Origin: Bradyrhizobium sp. 141
GTDB taxonomy: Bacteria; Pseudomonadota; Alphaproteobacteria; Rhizobiales; Xanthobacteraceae
Direction: 5' to 3'
DNA: 64,000 nucleotides
Assembly: GCF_023074055.1 (NCBI RefSeq)
Contig: NZ_JADPKR010000020.1
Span: 25,779 to 89,778 of the forward strand
Below the pieces are notes generated by a model. It did no database searches, was not told the DNA's origin, and saw only the letters and a program-made list of their open reading frames with translations. The translations under genes were made by a program, and so were the position numbers. This document shows, piece after piece, positions 10,133 to 19,738 of this stretch (position 1 is the stretch's first letter; every line of letters starts with the position of its first letter).

Positions 10133-11656
10133 ATGACCGAGAACAACAGGCCGAACGGACCGGACTTGACCAAAGGCGTATCGCTGACCGCGTTCAAGGA
10201 CGGCAAATTGCTCGGTCACGTCGGGGAGGAAGGCGTCCTGCTGGTGCAGGCCGGCAGCGAAATTTTTGCGATCGAGCCCTCCTGCAGCCATTATCACGGC
10301 CCGCTCGCCGAGGGACTGGTGGTGGGCGACACCATCCGCTGTCCCTGGCATCATGCCTGCTTCTCCTTGCGTACGGGCGAAGCCACCCGCCCGCCGGCAT
10401 TGAACGCGCTGGCGGTATGGGAGGTGACGCGCGATCGGGACAACATCATCGTTCGGCGCAAGCGCGAGGCACTGACGCCGCCGGCCGCACATCGCAGCGC
10501 GCCGACGCCGGACAAATTCGTCATCGTCGGCGGCGGCGCCGCTGGCTTCTCCGCCGCCGAGACGCTCCGGCGCGAGGGCTTTGCCGGCGCCATTACCATG
10601 CTCAGCAATGACGGCGCGATGCCGGTCGACCGGCCAAACCTCTCCAAGGATTATCTCGCGGGCAACGCGCCGGAGGACTGGTTGCCGCTGCGCGATGAGG
10701 ACTATTACCAGAACGCAGGCATCGATCTCAGGCTCAACACCGACGTCTCCGCCATCGATGCGAAGACGCGCAGTGTCACGCTCGGCAATGGCGACAAGCT
10801 CCCATTCGATCGGCTGCTGCTCGCGACCGGCGCCGAGCCAGTCAAACTGCAGATTCCGGGCGCGGACCAGCCGCATGTTCACACCTTGCGCTCCGTCGCC
10901 GACAGCCGCGCCATCATCAAGGCCGCGGGGAGTGCCAGGCGCGCGCTGGTGATCGGCGCCAGCTTCATCGGCCTCGAAGTTGCGGCTTCCTTGCGCGCGC
11001 GCAAAATCGAGGTGCACGTGGTCGCGCCGGAAGAGCGGCCGATGCAGAAAGTGCTCGGCGGTGAGATGGGCGATTTCGTCCGGTCCCTGCATGAGGAGAA
11101 CGGTGTTATCTTCCACTTGAAGGATACGGTGGAAAACCTCGACGGCACGCGCGCGACGCTGAAGAGCGGCGCCGTCATCGAAGCTGACCTGGTCGTCGTC
11201 GGCATCGGCGTCAAGCCGCGCCTCGCGCTCGCCGAGCGGGCGGGGCTGGCGGCCGATCGTGGCGTCAGCGTGAGCGAATATCTGGAGACCAGCGTGGCCG
11301 GTATCTTCGCGGCCGGCGACATTGCCCGCTGGCCCGATCCGCATTCCCGGCAAACCATTCGCGTCGAGCATTGGGTGGTGGCGGAGCGGCAGGGTCAGGC
11401 CGCGGCGCGTAACATGCTCGGCAGGCGCGAGCGCTTCGATGCGGTGCCGTTCTTCTGGAGTCAGCACTACGACGTGCCGATCAACTATGTCGGCCACGCC
11501 GAGCACTTCGACGACATCGCGATCGACGGCAGTATCTCCGGAAAAGACTGCCTTCTGAAGTACCGCAAGGAGGGTCGCGTGCTTGCGGTCGCTTCAATTT
11601 ATCGCGATCTCGACAATCTCAGGGCCGAATTGGAGATGGAGCGGTCGCGCGGCTGA
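10133..11656 (+). CDS. Rieske [2Fe-2S]-FAD-dependent oxidoreductase (AIF-like)
   Basis: 507 aa fusion. Residues ~10-105 are a Rieske domain with Cys51-x-His53 and Cys70-x2-His73. Residues ~125-410 are a pyridine-nucleotide-disulfide reductase fold with FAD GGGAAGFSAAE, NAD(P)-binding GASFIGLEVAASL and the AAGDIARWP FAD motif. The C-terminal ~90 residues are the reductase C-terminal domain. The order matches apoptosis-inducing-factor-like or ferredoxin-reductase-type proteins. It likely moves electrons between NAD(P)H and an unknown acceptor; no oxygenase or ferredoxin gene lies beside it. Start ATG is preceded by GAGGAGACGG. Confidence 0.87.
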   Translation: MTENNRPNGPDLTKGVSLTAFKDGKLLGHVGEEGVLLVQAGSEIFAIEPSCSHYHGPLAEGLVVGDTIRCPWHHACFSLRTGEATRPPALNALAVWEVTRDRDNIIVRRKREALTPPAAHRSAPTPDKFVIVGGGAAGFSAAETLRREGFAGAITMLSNDGAMPVDRPNLSKDYLAGNAPEDWLPLRDEDYYQNAGIDLRLNTDVSAIDAKTRSVTLGNGDKLPFDRLLLATGAEPVKLQIPGADQPHVHTLRSVADSRAIIKAAGSARRALVIGASFIGLEVAASLRARKIEVHVVAPEERPMQKVLGGEMGDFVRSLHEENGVIFHLKDTVENLDGTRATLKSGAVIEADLVVVGIGVKPRLALAERAGLAADRGVSVSEYLETSVAGIFAAGDIARWPDPHSRQTIRVEHWVVAERQGQAAARNMLGRRERFDAVPFFWSQHYDVPINYVGHAEHFDDIAIDGSISGKDCLLKYRKEGRVLAVASIYRDLDNLRAELEMERSRG

Positions 11657-11779
11657 AGCTGCGCGACCTTGATTTGCGTCAAGGGTGCAGCAGGTGAGGG
11701 CTGCTCTGCTGGCTGTTGTCCCGGCCCGGTGCGTGCTATCCTGGCGTGTGCCCGCGGGCTTCGCATGCAGGAGTGGCTC

Positions 11780-12352
11780 ATGACAAGTGCTTCAGATGCG
11801 CCTCATCATTCCAGTCTCGGCTCGGGTATCTCGGCGCTACATGCCAAATGGGGCTGGATCGTTGCGCTCGGCGTCGTTTACCTCATTGCCGGTTTCGTCG
11901 CGCTCGGCAGCATGGTGATGGCAACAGTGGCGAGCGTGATCGTGGTCGGCGCGATGATGATCGTTGCCGGCGTGACCGAGGTGATCGGCGCATTCCAGAT
12001 GAAGAGCTGGGGGAAATTCTTGATCTGGGCATTGCTCGGCGTGCTCTACATCATCGCCGGCTTCCTCACCTTCGCAAACCCGCTATTTGCCGCGGTTCTG
12101 CTGACGCTGTTCCTCGGCGCGTCGCTGCTGGCCTCCGGCGCAGTCAGGCTGTTTCTCGCTTTCAACATGAAGCGCGAAAGCCCGTGGGTCTGGGTGGCGC
12201 TGTCGGCGGTCGTCACGCTGCTGCTCGGGCTGCTAATCCTGGCGCGCTGGCCGGTGAACAGCGTCTACATCCTCGGCCTGTTCCTCGGCATCGACCTGAT
12301 CATGGCCGGCGCCGGCTGGGTCAGCCTTGGCCTCAGCCTAAAGCGGCGTTAG
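11780..12352 (+). CDS. HdeD-family (DUF308) membrane protein
   Basis: 190 aa from ATG 11780 with AGGAG just upstream. Six hydrophobic segments in three pairs are readable: WIVALGVVYLIAG, VIVVGAMMIVAGVTEVIG, ILLVY-like LIWALLGVLYIIAG, LLTLFLGASLLASGAV, WVALSAVVTLLLGLLILA and ILGLFLGIDLIMAGAGWV. This is the DUF308/HdeD repeat architecture of inner-membrane proteins linked to acid resistance in enterics; the role in alphaproteobacteria is unproven. Stands alone between non-coding gaps of over 100 nt. Confidence 0.85.
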   Translation: MTSASDAPHHSSLGSGISALHAKWGWIVALGVVYLIAGFVALGSMVMATVASVIVVGAMMIVAGVTEVIGAFQMKSWGKFLIWALLGVLYIIAGFLTFANPLFAAVLLTLFLGASLLASGAVRLFLAFNMKRESPWVWVALSAVVTLLLGLLILARWPVNSVYILGLFLGIDLIMAGAGWVSLGLSLKRR

Positions 12353-12473
12353 CGCGCCGGGCAACCAGCAACTCGACGCAAGACCATCTTGCGGAACTCG
12401 GCTGATCTGACGCGCTGACAAAAAGCAGCACGCCGCCTGACCAGCTCGCGGCGACGATCATCGGGGAGAAACC

Positions 12474-13685
12474 ATGAAAGCCGCTTTGGTCCTGGCCGCA
12501 GCACTGGCTGCCGCCTGCCTGTCGACGCCTGCCGCCGCGCAAAAATCCTACGGTCCCGGCGTCAGCGACACCGAGATCAAGATCGGCAACACCATGCCCT
12601 ATAGCGGGCCGGCCTCGCCGCTCAGCATCACGGGCCGGGTGATCGCGGCCTATTTCGACGAGGTCAACGACAAAGGCGGGATCAATGGCCGCAAGCTCAA
12701 TCTGATCTCGCTGGACGACGCGTTCTCGCCGCCGAAGACCATGGAAGCCGCCCGGCGTCTCGTCGAAGGCGACGGCGTTGCCTTCATCTTCGCGACCATG
12801 GGCACGGCGCCGAGCTCGGCGATCGCGAAATATCTCAACAGCAACAAGGTGCCGCAGCTTTTCCTGATCAGCTCGGCCTCCAAGTGGAACGATCCCGCCA
12901 ACATGCCCTGGTCGATGGCGCTGCCCTGGGCGCCGAACTACACCAGCGAGGCCGCAATCGACGTCGCCTATGCCCGCGCCAAGAATCCGAACGCGCGGTT
13001 CGCGCTGCTCTATCAGAACGACGACGCCGGCAAGGAATACTTGCGCGGCGTCAAGGAGGCGCTCGGTCCGGATGCCGACAAGGCGATCGCGATGGCCTCG
13101 AGCTTCGAGGTCGCTGATCCCACCGTCGATTCCCAGGTGCTGACGCTGGCGAACACCAAGGCCGACGTCTTCATGATCTATTCGGTGACACCGCGCGCCT
13201 GCGCGCAGGCGATCCGCAAGGCCCACGAGGTCGGTTGGCAGCCGACGCGCTTCCTCGCCTCTGGCTGCGCCAACAAGGCAACCGTGATGGTGCCAGCGGG
13301 CCTCGAGGCCGGCAAGGGCGTGCTGTCGCTCGGCGCGCTCAAGCCGTTCGTCGAGGCGCCGAAGGACGATCCGGCGATGACGGCCTATATCGACTTGATG
13401 AAGAAGCGCCTGCCCAACGCCGACATCAACAACGTCGCCGGCCTCTACGGCTACACGGTCGCCGAGGCGCTGGTGGTGCTGCTGAGGCAGTGCAAGGACA
13501 ATCTCACGCGCGAGAACATCATGGCGCAGGCGGCGAACCTGAAGAACGTGCCGCTGTCGCTGCTGATGCCCGGCATCACGCTCAACACCACGCCGCAGGA
13601 TTTCCGCCCGATCAAGGACGGCTATATGCTCCAGTTCGACGGCAACGACTGGGTGGTAGCGAGCGAATTGCTGAAGGGGACGTGA
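12474..13685 (+). CDS. ABC-transporter periplasmic substrate-binding protein, branched-chain amino acid (LivK) type
   Basis: 403 aa with a Sec signal peptide ([16 protein letters not shown], cleavage near AAAQ). The mature N-terminus [18 protein letters not shown] is typical of the peripheral binding protein fold I / LivK family. Later blocks [14 protein letters not shown] and NLYG-like [15 protein letters not shown] also fit. It captures a ligand in the periplasm for a HAAT-type ABC importer. No permease or ATPase genes are adjacent, so it is an orphan binding protein; such proteins in rhizobia bind varied aromatic or amino-acid ligands. RBS GGGGAGA precedes the ATG. Confidence 0.9.
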   Translation: MKAALVLAAALAAACLSTPAAAQKSYGPGVSDTEIKIGNTMPYSGPASPLSITGRVIAAYFDEVNDKGGINGRKLNLISLDDAFSPPKTMEAARRLVEGDGVAFIFATMGTAPSSAIAKYLNSNKVPQLFLISSASKWNDPANMPWSMALPWAPNYTSEAAIDVAYARAKNPNARFALLYQNDDAGKEYLRGVKEALGPDADKAIAMASSFEVADPTVDSQVLTLANTKADVFMIYSVTPRACAQAIRKAHEVGWQPTRFLASGCANKATVMVPAGLEAGKGVLSLGALKPFVEAPKDDPAMTAYIDLMKKRLPNADINNVAGLYGYTVAEALVVLLRQCKDNLTRENIMAQAANLKNVPLSLLMPGITLNTTPQDFRPIKDGYMLQFDGNDWVVASELLKGT

Positions 13686-13721
13686 GGGGCAACCGAGAGG
13701 CTCTCTCCGCGAGTCGGCAGT

Positions 13722-13813
13722 CGTAGGGTGGGCAAAGGCGCCCTTGCGCCGTGCCCACCACCTCTCTCGGTGGAAAAAAAAGCGTGGGCACGCTTCGCTT
13801 TGCCCACCCTACG
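13722..13813. repeat. Dispersed ~90-bp palindromic repeat, copy 2 of 3
   Basis: Same outer arms (GTAGGGTGGGCAAAG ... CTTTGCCCACCCTAC) and inner GTGCCCAC / GTGGGCAC hairpin as the elements at 391-480 and 63841-63930, with an A-rich loop here. It occupies most of the gap between the binding-protein gene and the acyl-CoA dehydrogenase. Confidence 0.85.
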
Positions 13814-13848
13814 ACACTGATTCTCGACGAAGCGAACAGGAGACCACC

Positions 13849-15063
13849 ATGGACTTTCGACACTCCGCCCGTTCGCTGGAGCTGCAGGAGCGCGTCCGCC
13901 AGTTCATGCGGACACATGTCGAGCCGGTCGAGGATATCTATTACGAGCAGGTGAAGCCGGAAGCCGCGCGCTACAGGACGCCGCCCGTGTTGCAGGACTT
14001 GAAGCGGCTGGCGCGGGAGCAGGGGCTCTGGAACCTGTTTTTGTCAGGCGAGCACGGACCGGGTCTGACCAATCTCGAATATGCGCCCGTGAAGGAGATT
14101 ATGGGCCGCATTCTCTGGGCGCCCGAGGTCTTCAATTGCTCGGCGCCCGATGTCGGCAACATGGAGGTGCTGGCCAATTACGGCACCAAGGCGCAGCAGG
14201 AGCGTTGGCTGAAGCCGCTGCTGGAAGGGCGCATCCGCTCCGGCTTCTCGATGACGGAGCCGCAGGTCGCCTCCAGCGACGCCACCAACATCCAGTGCGA
14301 GATCAAACGCGATGGCGGCGACTACGTCATCAATGGCCGCAAATGGTTCACCTCAGGCGCGATGAACGAGGATTGCGAGATTCTGATCGTGATGGGCAAG
14401 ACTGCGCCCGACGATCCCGATCGCCATCGCCAGCAATCCATGATCCTGGTCCCCAAGAACGCGCCCGGCGTCCGCATTGTCCGCGACATGCTCACCTACG
14501 GCTACGACGACGCTCCGGTCGGCCATCCCGAGATCGTCTACGAGAACGTCCGCGTGCCCGCGGAGAACATCTTGCTTGGCGAGGGCCGCGGCTTCGAGAT
14601 CGCGCAGGGGCGGCTAGGCCCCGGCCGCATCCATCATTGCATGCGGCTGATCGGCTGCGCCCAGCGCGCACTTGAATTGATGTGTCAGCGCGCTGTCTCC
14701 CGCACGGCCTTCGGCAAGCCGCTCGCCGAGCAGGGCTCGGTGCGCGAGGATATCGCACATTCCTTCTGCGAGATCGCGCAGGCGCGTCTGCTCACGCTGC
14801 AAGCCGCCGACAAGATGGACCGCGAAGGCAACAAGGCGGCGCGCGACCTGATCGCCGCCGCCAAGATCGTGGTCCCCAGCATGGCCGCGCGCGTCATCGA
14901 CCGCGCCATCCAGATCCACGGCGCCGCCGGCGTCTCCCAGGACACTTTCCTCGCCCGCGCCTATGTCTACGCCCGCTTCATCCGCATCGGCGACGGACCG
15001 GACCAGGTGCATCTGGCGGCGGTGGGCAAGGAGCTGATCAGGCGGGGTGGGGTGATGGGGTAG
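13849..15063 (+). CDS. Acyl-CoA dehydrogenase family protein
   Basis: 404 aa from ATG 13849 (AGGAGACC upstream; a longer in-frame extension reads back into the repeat and is rejected). Flavoenzyme fold: the [15 protein letters not shown] segment binds flavin and substrate, [20 protein letters not shown] forms the middle beta domain, and [21 protein letters not shown] and [35 protein letters not shown] are the C-terminal helices. Predicted to oxidise an acyl-CoA, passing electrons to ETF. Sequence style is that of the ACAD10/11-like long-chain group. No neighbouring beta-oxidation genes. Confidence 0.88.
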   Translation: MDFRHSARSLELQERVRQFMRTHVEPVEDIYYEQVKPEAARYRTPPVLQDLKRLAREQGLWNLFLSGEHGPGLTNLEYAPVKEIMGRILWAPEVFNCSAPDVGNMEVLANYGTKAQQERWLKPLLEGRIRSGFSMTEPQVASSDATNIQCEIKRDGGDYVINGRKWFTSGAMNEDCEILIVMGKTAPDDPDRHRQQSMILVPKNAPGVRIVRDMLTYGYDDAPVGHPEIVYENVRVPAENILLGEGRGFEIAQGRLGPGRIHHCMRLIGCAQRALELMCQRAVSRTAFGKPLAEQGSVREDIAHSFCEIAQARLLTLQAADKMDREGNKAARDLIAAAKIVVPSMAARVIDRAIQIHGAAGVSQDTFLARAYVYARFIRIGDGPDQVHLAAVGKELIRRGGVMG

Positions 15064-15384
15064 GGGGAGAAGCCTCCTTGTTGCCGAACAGCGATATGCA
15101 ACATGTCCTGCAGTCTCGCGTTGCGCAATGCGCTTATACCGCCGAGCACGTAAGACTCCGGAGCCGAGACCCGCTCTGGGTGTCATGCTGCTGACGCAAT
15201 CCTTGTCTTAGACGGCGACAACTAAAACACTGTGTGGGGACTGCTCTGGTTCCCACACCGGTTCCGCAGCCAGGGTCGGCTGGAATCCGCACAAGATTGG
15301 CGCAAGTTCGGAAACGCTTTCGCGTTCGCTTGCCCATGTTGCGGCGTCGTGAACCGGACGATCGAGAAAATCAAAGGAGATGTA
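15064..15384. other. Non-coding gap, no feature recognised
   Basis: About 320 nt between the acyl-CoA dehydrogenase and the RlpA-like gene. I see no convincing ORF, hairpin or promoter consensus. An in-frame upstream extension of the next gene through this stretch contains CPCCG and lacks a plausible start, so it is treated as non-coding. Confidence 0.5.
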
Positions 15385-15876
15385 ATGGTGTTCCGCTGGA
15401 GCGCCGCGATTTGCGGCGCCCTGATTACGCTTGTCGTTTCTGTGACCGTCGCTCGAAGCGAAACAGGTAGGGTTCATTCAAGCGCCGTCGTCGATGCCGC
15501 CTCTGGGGATGCGATCGTTGGCGCAGCATCCACGTATAATCCGTTCAAGCCCGGCAAGGAGGAGGGCGGCCCGAGCACAGCCTCCGGCGAGCGTTATGAT
15601 CCCTCGGTTTGGACGGCTGCCATCAAGACGAGCTTGCGTCAGAAATTTGGTGGAATCCAATTTGGAGCGAGACCGAAATATGCTCTCGTCGAGGCCGTCG
15701 GTAAGAAGGTCATCGTCAAGATCAACGACGTGGGGCCGCTCAGGCCCGGTCGCATCATTGACCTCAATGAGCGGACGATGCGCCACTTCGATCCGAGCAT
15801 GGAACTTGGAGTCATTCCTGACGTCACGGTCAAGCCGCTGTCCGGCGACGATTGGACCACTGGGCCGGTTGGCTGA
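15385..15876 (+). CDS. RlpA-like double-psi beta-barrel secreted protein
   Basis: 163 aa from ATG 15385, directly preceded by AAAGGAGATGTA. The N-terminus is a hydrophobic export signal (WSAAICGALITLVVSVTVA). The mature part contains the RlpA/DPBB signature: ASTYN, TASGERYDPS, VIVKINDVGPLRPGRIIDLNERTMRHF. RlpA-type proteins bind or cleave glycan strands of peptidoglycan. The usual SPOR domain is absent and the protein is short, so it may be a periplasmic or secreted DPBB protein without septal targeting. The conserved catalytic Asp (IND) is present; an expected His cannot be assigned with confidence. Confidence 0.8.
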   Translation: MVFRWSAAICGALITLVVSVTVARSETGRVHSSAVVDAASGDAIVGAASTYNPFKPGKEEGGPSTASGERYDPSVWTAAIKTSLRQKFGGIQFGARPKYALVEAVGKKVIVKINDVGPLRPGRIIDLNERTMRHFDPSMELGVIPDVTVKPLSGDDWTTGPVG

Positions 15877-15929
15877 ACGCTATGCCGAAGGAGGACAGCG
15901 TTCCCGGATCGAGGAAACACGTCGGCCCT

Positions 15930-16029
15930 AAAGCGCGATGCGATTAGGATAAATCGCCATCGCGCTTTAGGTTGTTGTTTGAGCATGATCTTTTCGGAAA
16001 ACCGCTGCGCACTTTTCCGGATCATGCTT
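15930..16029. repeat. Tandem pair of palindromic repeats
   Basis: Two adjacent hairpins. The first has arms AAAGCGCGATG / CATCGCGCTTT. The second has arms GCATGATCTTTTCGGAAAA / TTTTCCGGATCATGC. Both sequences are frequent intergenic repeats in Bradyrhizobium and relatives (general knowledge). The remainder of the 15877-16232 gap shows nothing else. Confidence 0.8.
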
Positions 16030-16232
16030 TAGCCGCGCTTCTCCGCGCGTCGTGATGCCGCAGCGCATCGACGATCACCTTAAACGCAGCCGAATTCTGC
16101 CGCGAAGTCCCGCGTCTCTTCGCGCCGTCGGCCAAGTCATTGATCTCGCTAACCCCGGCTACTGTGCATGGGGTTGTTTTTCAGTTTTTCTTTTGGCATG
16201 TCCGCCGCCGCCGTCGTGAACGGTGGGCTTCG

Positions 16233-17972
16233 TCATCCCGCCTTGGCGATACGGTCGTCCACCGACCCGGACCGCAGGTTCTGGAAGAACTTCTCCACCT
16301 CGCGCGACAGGGTGTCCGCCGTCTCCGTCAGGCTGCTCGCTGCCGTCAGCACGGAGGCTGCTGCCGTATCGGTCTCCCCGATGGCGTCGCGGAGCGAGGT
16401 GATGTTGGCGACCAGGGTCTCGTTGCCCTGCGCCGCCGATTGCGCGTTGGACGAGATCTCGCGCGTGGCCTGGTCCTGCTGACTGACGGCGCCGGCGATC
16501 GCCGAGGTGACCTCGTTGATCTCGCGCACCGCGCCGCCGATCTCGCGGACGGCGTCGACCGCGTTGCGGGTCGAGGCCTGGATCATCGCGACGTTCTCGC
16601 TGATATCGGCGGTCGCCTTCGCGGTCTGTCCCGCCAGCGCCTTCACTTCATGGGCGACGACGGCAAAGCCGCGGCCGGCATCGCCGGCACGCGCGGCCTC
16701 GATGGTGGCGTTGAGCGCCAGCAGGTTGGTCTGCTCGGCGATCGCCTGGATCAGGCTGAGCACGCCGTCGATGCGCTGGGTGGCCGCGGCAAGGCTTTCG
16801 ATCTCGGAGATCGACTTCTCGGTGCGCTGGCCGGTCTGCTCGACCGCGCCGGCGCTCTGGCGCACCTGGCGGCCGATCTCGACCACGGACGCCGAAAGCT
16901 CCTCGGCCGCGCCCGCCACCGCCGTGACGTTATGCGAGGCCTGCTCGGTGGCGTTCGCCGCCGTGCCGGCGCGGCTGCTGGCGTCCGCGGTGACGCGGGT
17001 GATGGTCTGCGCGGTCTCGCGCATGACGGAGGCGTTGTCGCTGAGGCCGCGCATGATCGCGCCGATCGCCTCGCCAAACGCCTCGACGGATCGTTCGATG
17101 TGACGGGCGCGCTCCTCGCGTGCGGCGGCGTCCTGCGAAACCTGCGAGGCGAGGTTGCGGTTGCGGCCCATGGCCGCCTGGAAGACCTGGATCGCGCGGG
17201 CGAGCGCGCCGATCTCGTCGGCGCGGTCAGAGTGCGGTACCACGACGCCCTCGGTCCCGTCGGCGACCTGCTTGATGGTGGCGGTGATCGCGGCAAGCGG
17301 CCGGGCGACCGAGCGGGCGATGATGACGATCCCGATCACGACCAGGGCCAGAGCCACGCCCCCGAGGCAGGTGAGCACGAAGGACAATTCGCGATTGGTC
17401 TCGGTCTGCTGCGCGATCTGCCTGGCGCGCTCGGCATAGACCTTGGACAGCGCCTCGAGATCCTTGTTCAGCGCCGAGCGCACGGCGCGGTTGGCGTCGT
17501 TGTCGCCCCATTCGCGGCCCGCGGCCGCATTGATCTCGACGCCGCGGCGCACCAGCTCCTTGCGGAATTCGACGAACTGCTCGATGCGCTTCTTGAAGGT
17601 CGCAAACTGCTCGGCATCGTCGGCTTTGACGATGGTCTCCCAGCGCTTCACGACGTCGAGGATCTGCGCGTTGAACTTGAGCAGGCCCTCGCCGTATTTC
17701 TTCACGACGGCGGGCTCGGTCGACATGTAGACGCCGCGCGACTCCATCACAACCGCATAGACCAGCGAATTGACCCGCTCGACATTCAGCGCGGCGGCAT
17801 TCGCCGTCTCGATCGCGCTGGCCAGGTCGGCGCTGCGGCGGCTGTTGTAGTCGGACAGCCCCGCGATCGCCGCCGTGAGCAGGGCGAACAGCGCGAAGAT
17901 TGCATAAAGCTTGGTGGCAAGCGTGAAGCGGCCGGCGAGGCCGGCGGCATTCCCAGATCGGTCTGATGTCAT
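16233..17972 (-). CDS. Methyl-accepting chemotaxis protein
   Basis: 579 aa from ATG 17972; an in-frame TTG at 17981 is possible. Transmembrane segment 1 is near residues 15-40 ([20 protein letters not shown]). A ~150-residue helical periplasmic sensor follows, then transmembrane segment 2 ([21 protein letters not shown]), HAMP (~residues 205-270) and the signalling domain. The hairpin tip reads [18 protein letters not shown], the conserved CheA/CheW-binding region. No pentapeptide at the C-terminus. Ligand unknown. It lies alone on the minus strand, divergent from eutB. Confidence 0.93.
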   Translation of the reverse strand: MTSDRSGNAAGLAGRFTLATKLYAIFALFALLTAAIAGLSDYNSRRSADLASAIETANAAALNVERVNSLVYAVVMESRGVYMSTEPAVVKKYGEGLLKFNAQILDVVKRWETIVKADDAEQFATFKKRIEQFVEFRKELVRRGVEINAAAGREWGDNDANRAVRSALNKDLEALSKVYAERARQIAQQTETNRELSFVLTCLGGVALALVVIGIVIIARSVARPLAAITATIKQVADGTEGVVVPHSDRADEIGALARAIQVFQAAMGRNRNLASQVSQDAAAREERARHIERSVEAFGEAIGAIMRGLSDNASVMRETAQTITRVTADASSRAGTAANATEQASHNVTAVAGAAEELSASVVEIGRQVRQSAGAVEQTGQRTEKSISEIESLAAATQRIDGVLSLIQAIAEQTNLLALNATIEAARAGDAGRGFAVVAHEVKALAGQTAKATADISENVAMIQASTRNAVDAVREIGGAVREINEVTSAIAGAVSQQDQATREISSNAQSAAQGNETLVANITSLRDAIGETDTAAASVLTAASSLTETADTLSREVEKFFQNLRSGSVDDRIAKAG

Positions 17973-18196
17973 GGCTTTCAAGGGGCCCGAGATGGCCTGG
18001 AGCGGCCGGTGAGCACGGTCGTTTGGATTTGATGCAAAACTATGCAGAACGAAGATGGATGCGGCGTTAACGGGCAGTGTTTGCGCCTTCGCCCTAAGTC
18101 GAATGAAAGGTAAGATATTTCAGCGTCTTGATCTAAAGGTATAGTCTTGGGATCGCGCTGGACTCGGCCGTTCGCCGAGGAACCCCGGAGAGGCCC

Positions 18197-19579
18197 TTGG
18201 TCTACCGCCACACCATCGATGCCACGAGCTACACGTTCCCGGACCTGCGCGATCTCCTTGCCAAGGCGACGCCGCCGCGCTCCGGCGACCGGCTGGCCGG
18301 GATCGCCGTCGACACTGCCGAGCAGATGATCGCGGCGCGAATGGCGCTCGCCGACGTTCCGCTCGCCCAATTCCTGCAGGAGGCCGTCATCCCCTATGAG
18401 GCCGACGAGGTCACTCGCCTCGTCATCGACAGCCATGACGCAAGAGCGTTCGCGCCGGTGGCATCCCTGACGGTCGGCGGCTTCCGCGACTGGCTGCTGT
18501 CGGATGCCGCCACGTCGGAGGTCCTGAAGACGCTCGGGCCCGGCATTACCCCGGAGATGGCGGCTGCGGTCTCAAAACTGATGCGCAACCAGGACCTGAT
18601 CCTGGCGGCGCGCAAATGCGAGGTCACCACCGCCTTCCGCAACACCATCGGCCTGAAGGGCCGGATGAGCACGCGGCTGCAGCCCAACCACCCGTTCGAC
18701 GATGCCAGGGGCATCACTGCCTCGATCCTGGATGGCATCCTGCTCGGGGCCGGCGATGCCTGCATCGGCATCAATCCCGCGAGCGACGATCCGGCCGTCA
18801 TCGCGCAATTGCTGCGGCTGCTCGACGAGATCATCGCGCGGCTGAAGATCCCCACGCAAGGTTGCGTGCTGACCCATGTCACGACGACGCTGTCGCTGAT
18901 CGGGCAGGGCGTGCCGGTCGATCTCGTCTTCCAGTCGGTCGCCGGCACCGAGGCCGCCAACCGCAGCTTCGGCATCGACCTTGCGCTCCTGAAGGAGGCG
19001 CAGGAGGCCGGGCTGTCACTGCGGCGCGGCACCGTCGGGCAGAACGTGATGTATTTCGAGACCGGCCAGGGCTCGGCGCTGTCGGCTGGCGCCCATCATG
19101 GTGTCGACCAGCAGACCTGCGAGGCGCGCGCCTATGCGGTCGCCCGCGCCTTTGCCCCGCTATTGGTCAACAGCGTGGTCGGCTTCATCGGCCCGGAATA
19201 TCTCTATGACGGCAAGGAAATCATCCGGGCGGGACTGGAGGATCATTTCTGCGGCAAGCTGCTCGGCCTGCCGCTCGGGATCGACATCTGCTACACCAAC
19301 CACGCCGAGGCGGACCAGGACGACATGGATAATCTGCTGACGCTGCTCGCCGCCGCCGGCGTCACCTTCATCATGGGCGTCCCCGGTGCCGACGACGTCA
19401 TGCTGAACTACCAGTCGACGTCTTTTCACGACGCGCTCTATGTCCGTGACGTCTTCGGTTTGCGCCGCGCGCCGGAATTCGACGACTGGCTGGCGCGGTC
19501 CGGCATTACAGGCGCCGATTTCCGGCTTGCCGGCGATGCAGGCCTGCTGCCCGATTTTGCCTCGCGGCTGATTGCGTGA
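18197..19579 (+). CDS. eutB: Ethanolamine ammonia-lyase large subunit
   Basis: 460 aa. The best start is TTG 18197 with GGAGAGG upstream. EutB with EutC uses adenosylcobalamin to convert ethanolamine to acetaldehyde and ammonia. Diagnostic blocks: LMRNQDLILAARKCEV, TTFRNTIG-like TAFRNTIGLKGRMSTRLQPNHP, GDACIGINPASD, GQNVMYFETGQGSALSAGAHHGVDQQT, CYTNHAEADQDDMDNLL and MGVPGADDVMLNYQSTSFHD. Length is normal. The partner eutC is not adjacent: hpnP lies between them. No microcompartment shell or eutA reactivase gene is nearby. Confidence 0.95.
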   Translation: MVYRHTIDATSYTFPDLRDLLAKATPPRSGDRLAGIAVDTAEQMIAARMALADVPLAQFLQEAVIPYEADEVTRLVIDSHDARAFAPVASLTVGGFRDWLLSDAATSEVLKTLGPGITPEMAAAVSKLMRNQDLILAARKCEVTTAFRNTIGLKGRMSTRLQPNHPFDDARGITASILDGILLGAGDACIGINPASDDPAVIAQLLRLLDEIIARLKIPTQGCVLTHVTTTLSLIGQGVPVDLVFQSVAGTEAANRSFGIDLALLKEAQEAGLSLRRGTVGQNVMYFETGQGSALSAGAHHGVDQQTCEARAYAVARAFAPLLVNSVVGFIGPEYLYDGKEIIRAGLEDHFCGKLLGLPLGIDICYTNHAEADQDDMDNLLTLLAAAGVTFIMGVPGADDVMLNYQSTSFHDALYVRDVFGLRRAPEFDDWLARSGITGADFRLAGDAGLLPDFASRLIA

Positions 19580-19738
19580 GGCCGTACGAGGCGTCAAACT
19601 CTCCCCTTCAGGAAACCATCGGCGCCTGCCGGAATTATGCTTGTGCCACAATATTGAGAAATTCCGGCGACAGCGTTACGCTATATGTCTGGCTGGCAAT
19701 TTCCGCACCATTCGGTCGAGCGTGGCGGGGGAGCTTTG

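Noticed and set aside
16140..17966. Long open frame on the plus strand opposite the chemoreceptor
   Set aside because: His/Arg/Gly-rich translation typical of the antisense of a high-GC gene; the minus-strand protein has full chemoreceptor domains.
19580..19738. EcfG promoter for hpnP in the eutB-hpnP gap
   Set aside because: GGAAAC and CGTT occur but not with 16-17 nt spacing; no acceptable match found despite the expectation from R. palustris.
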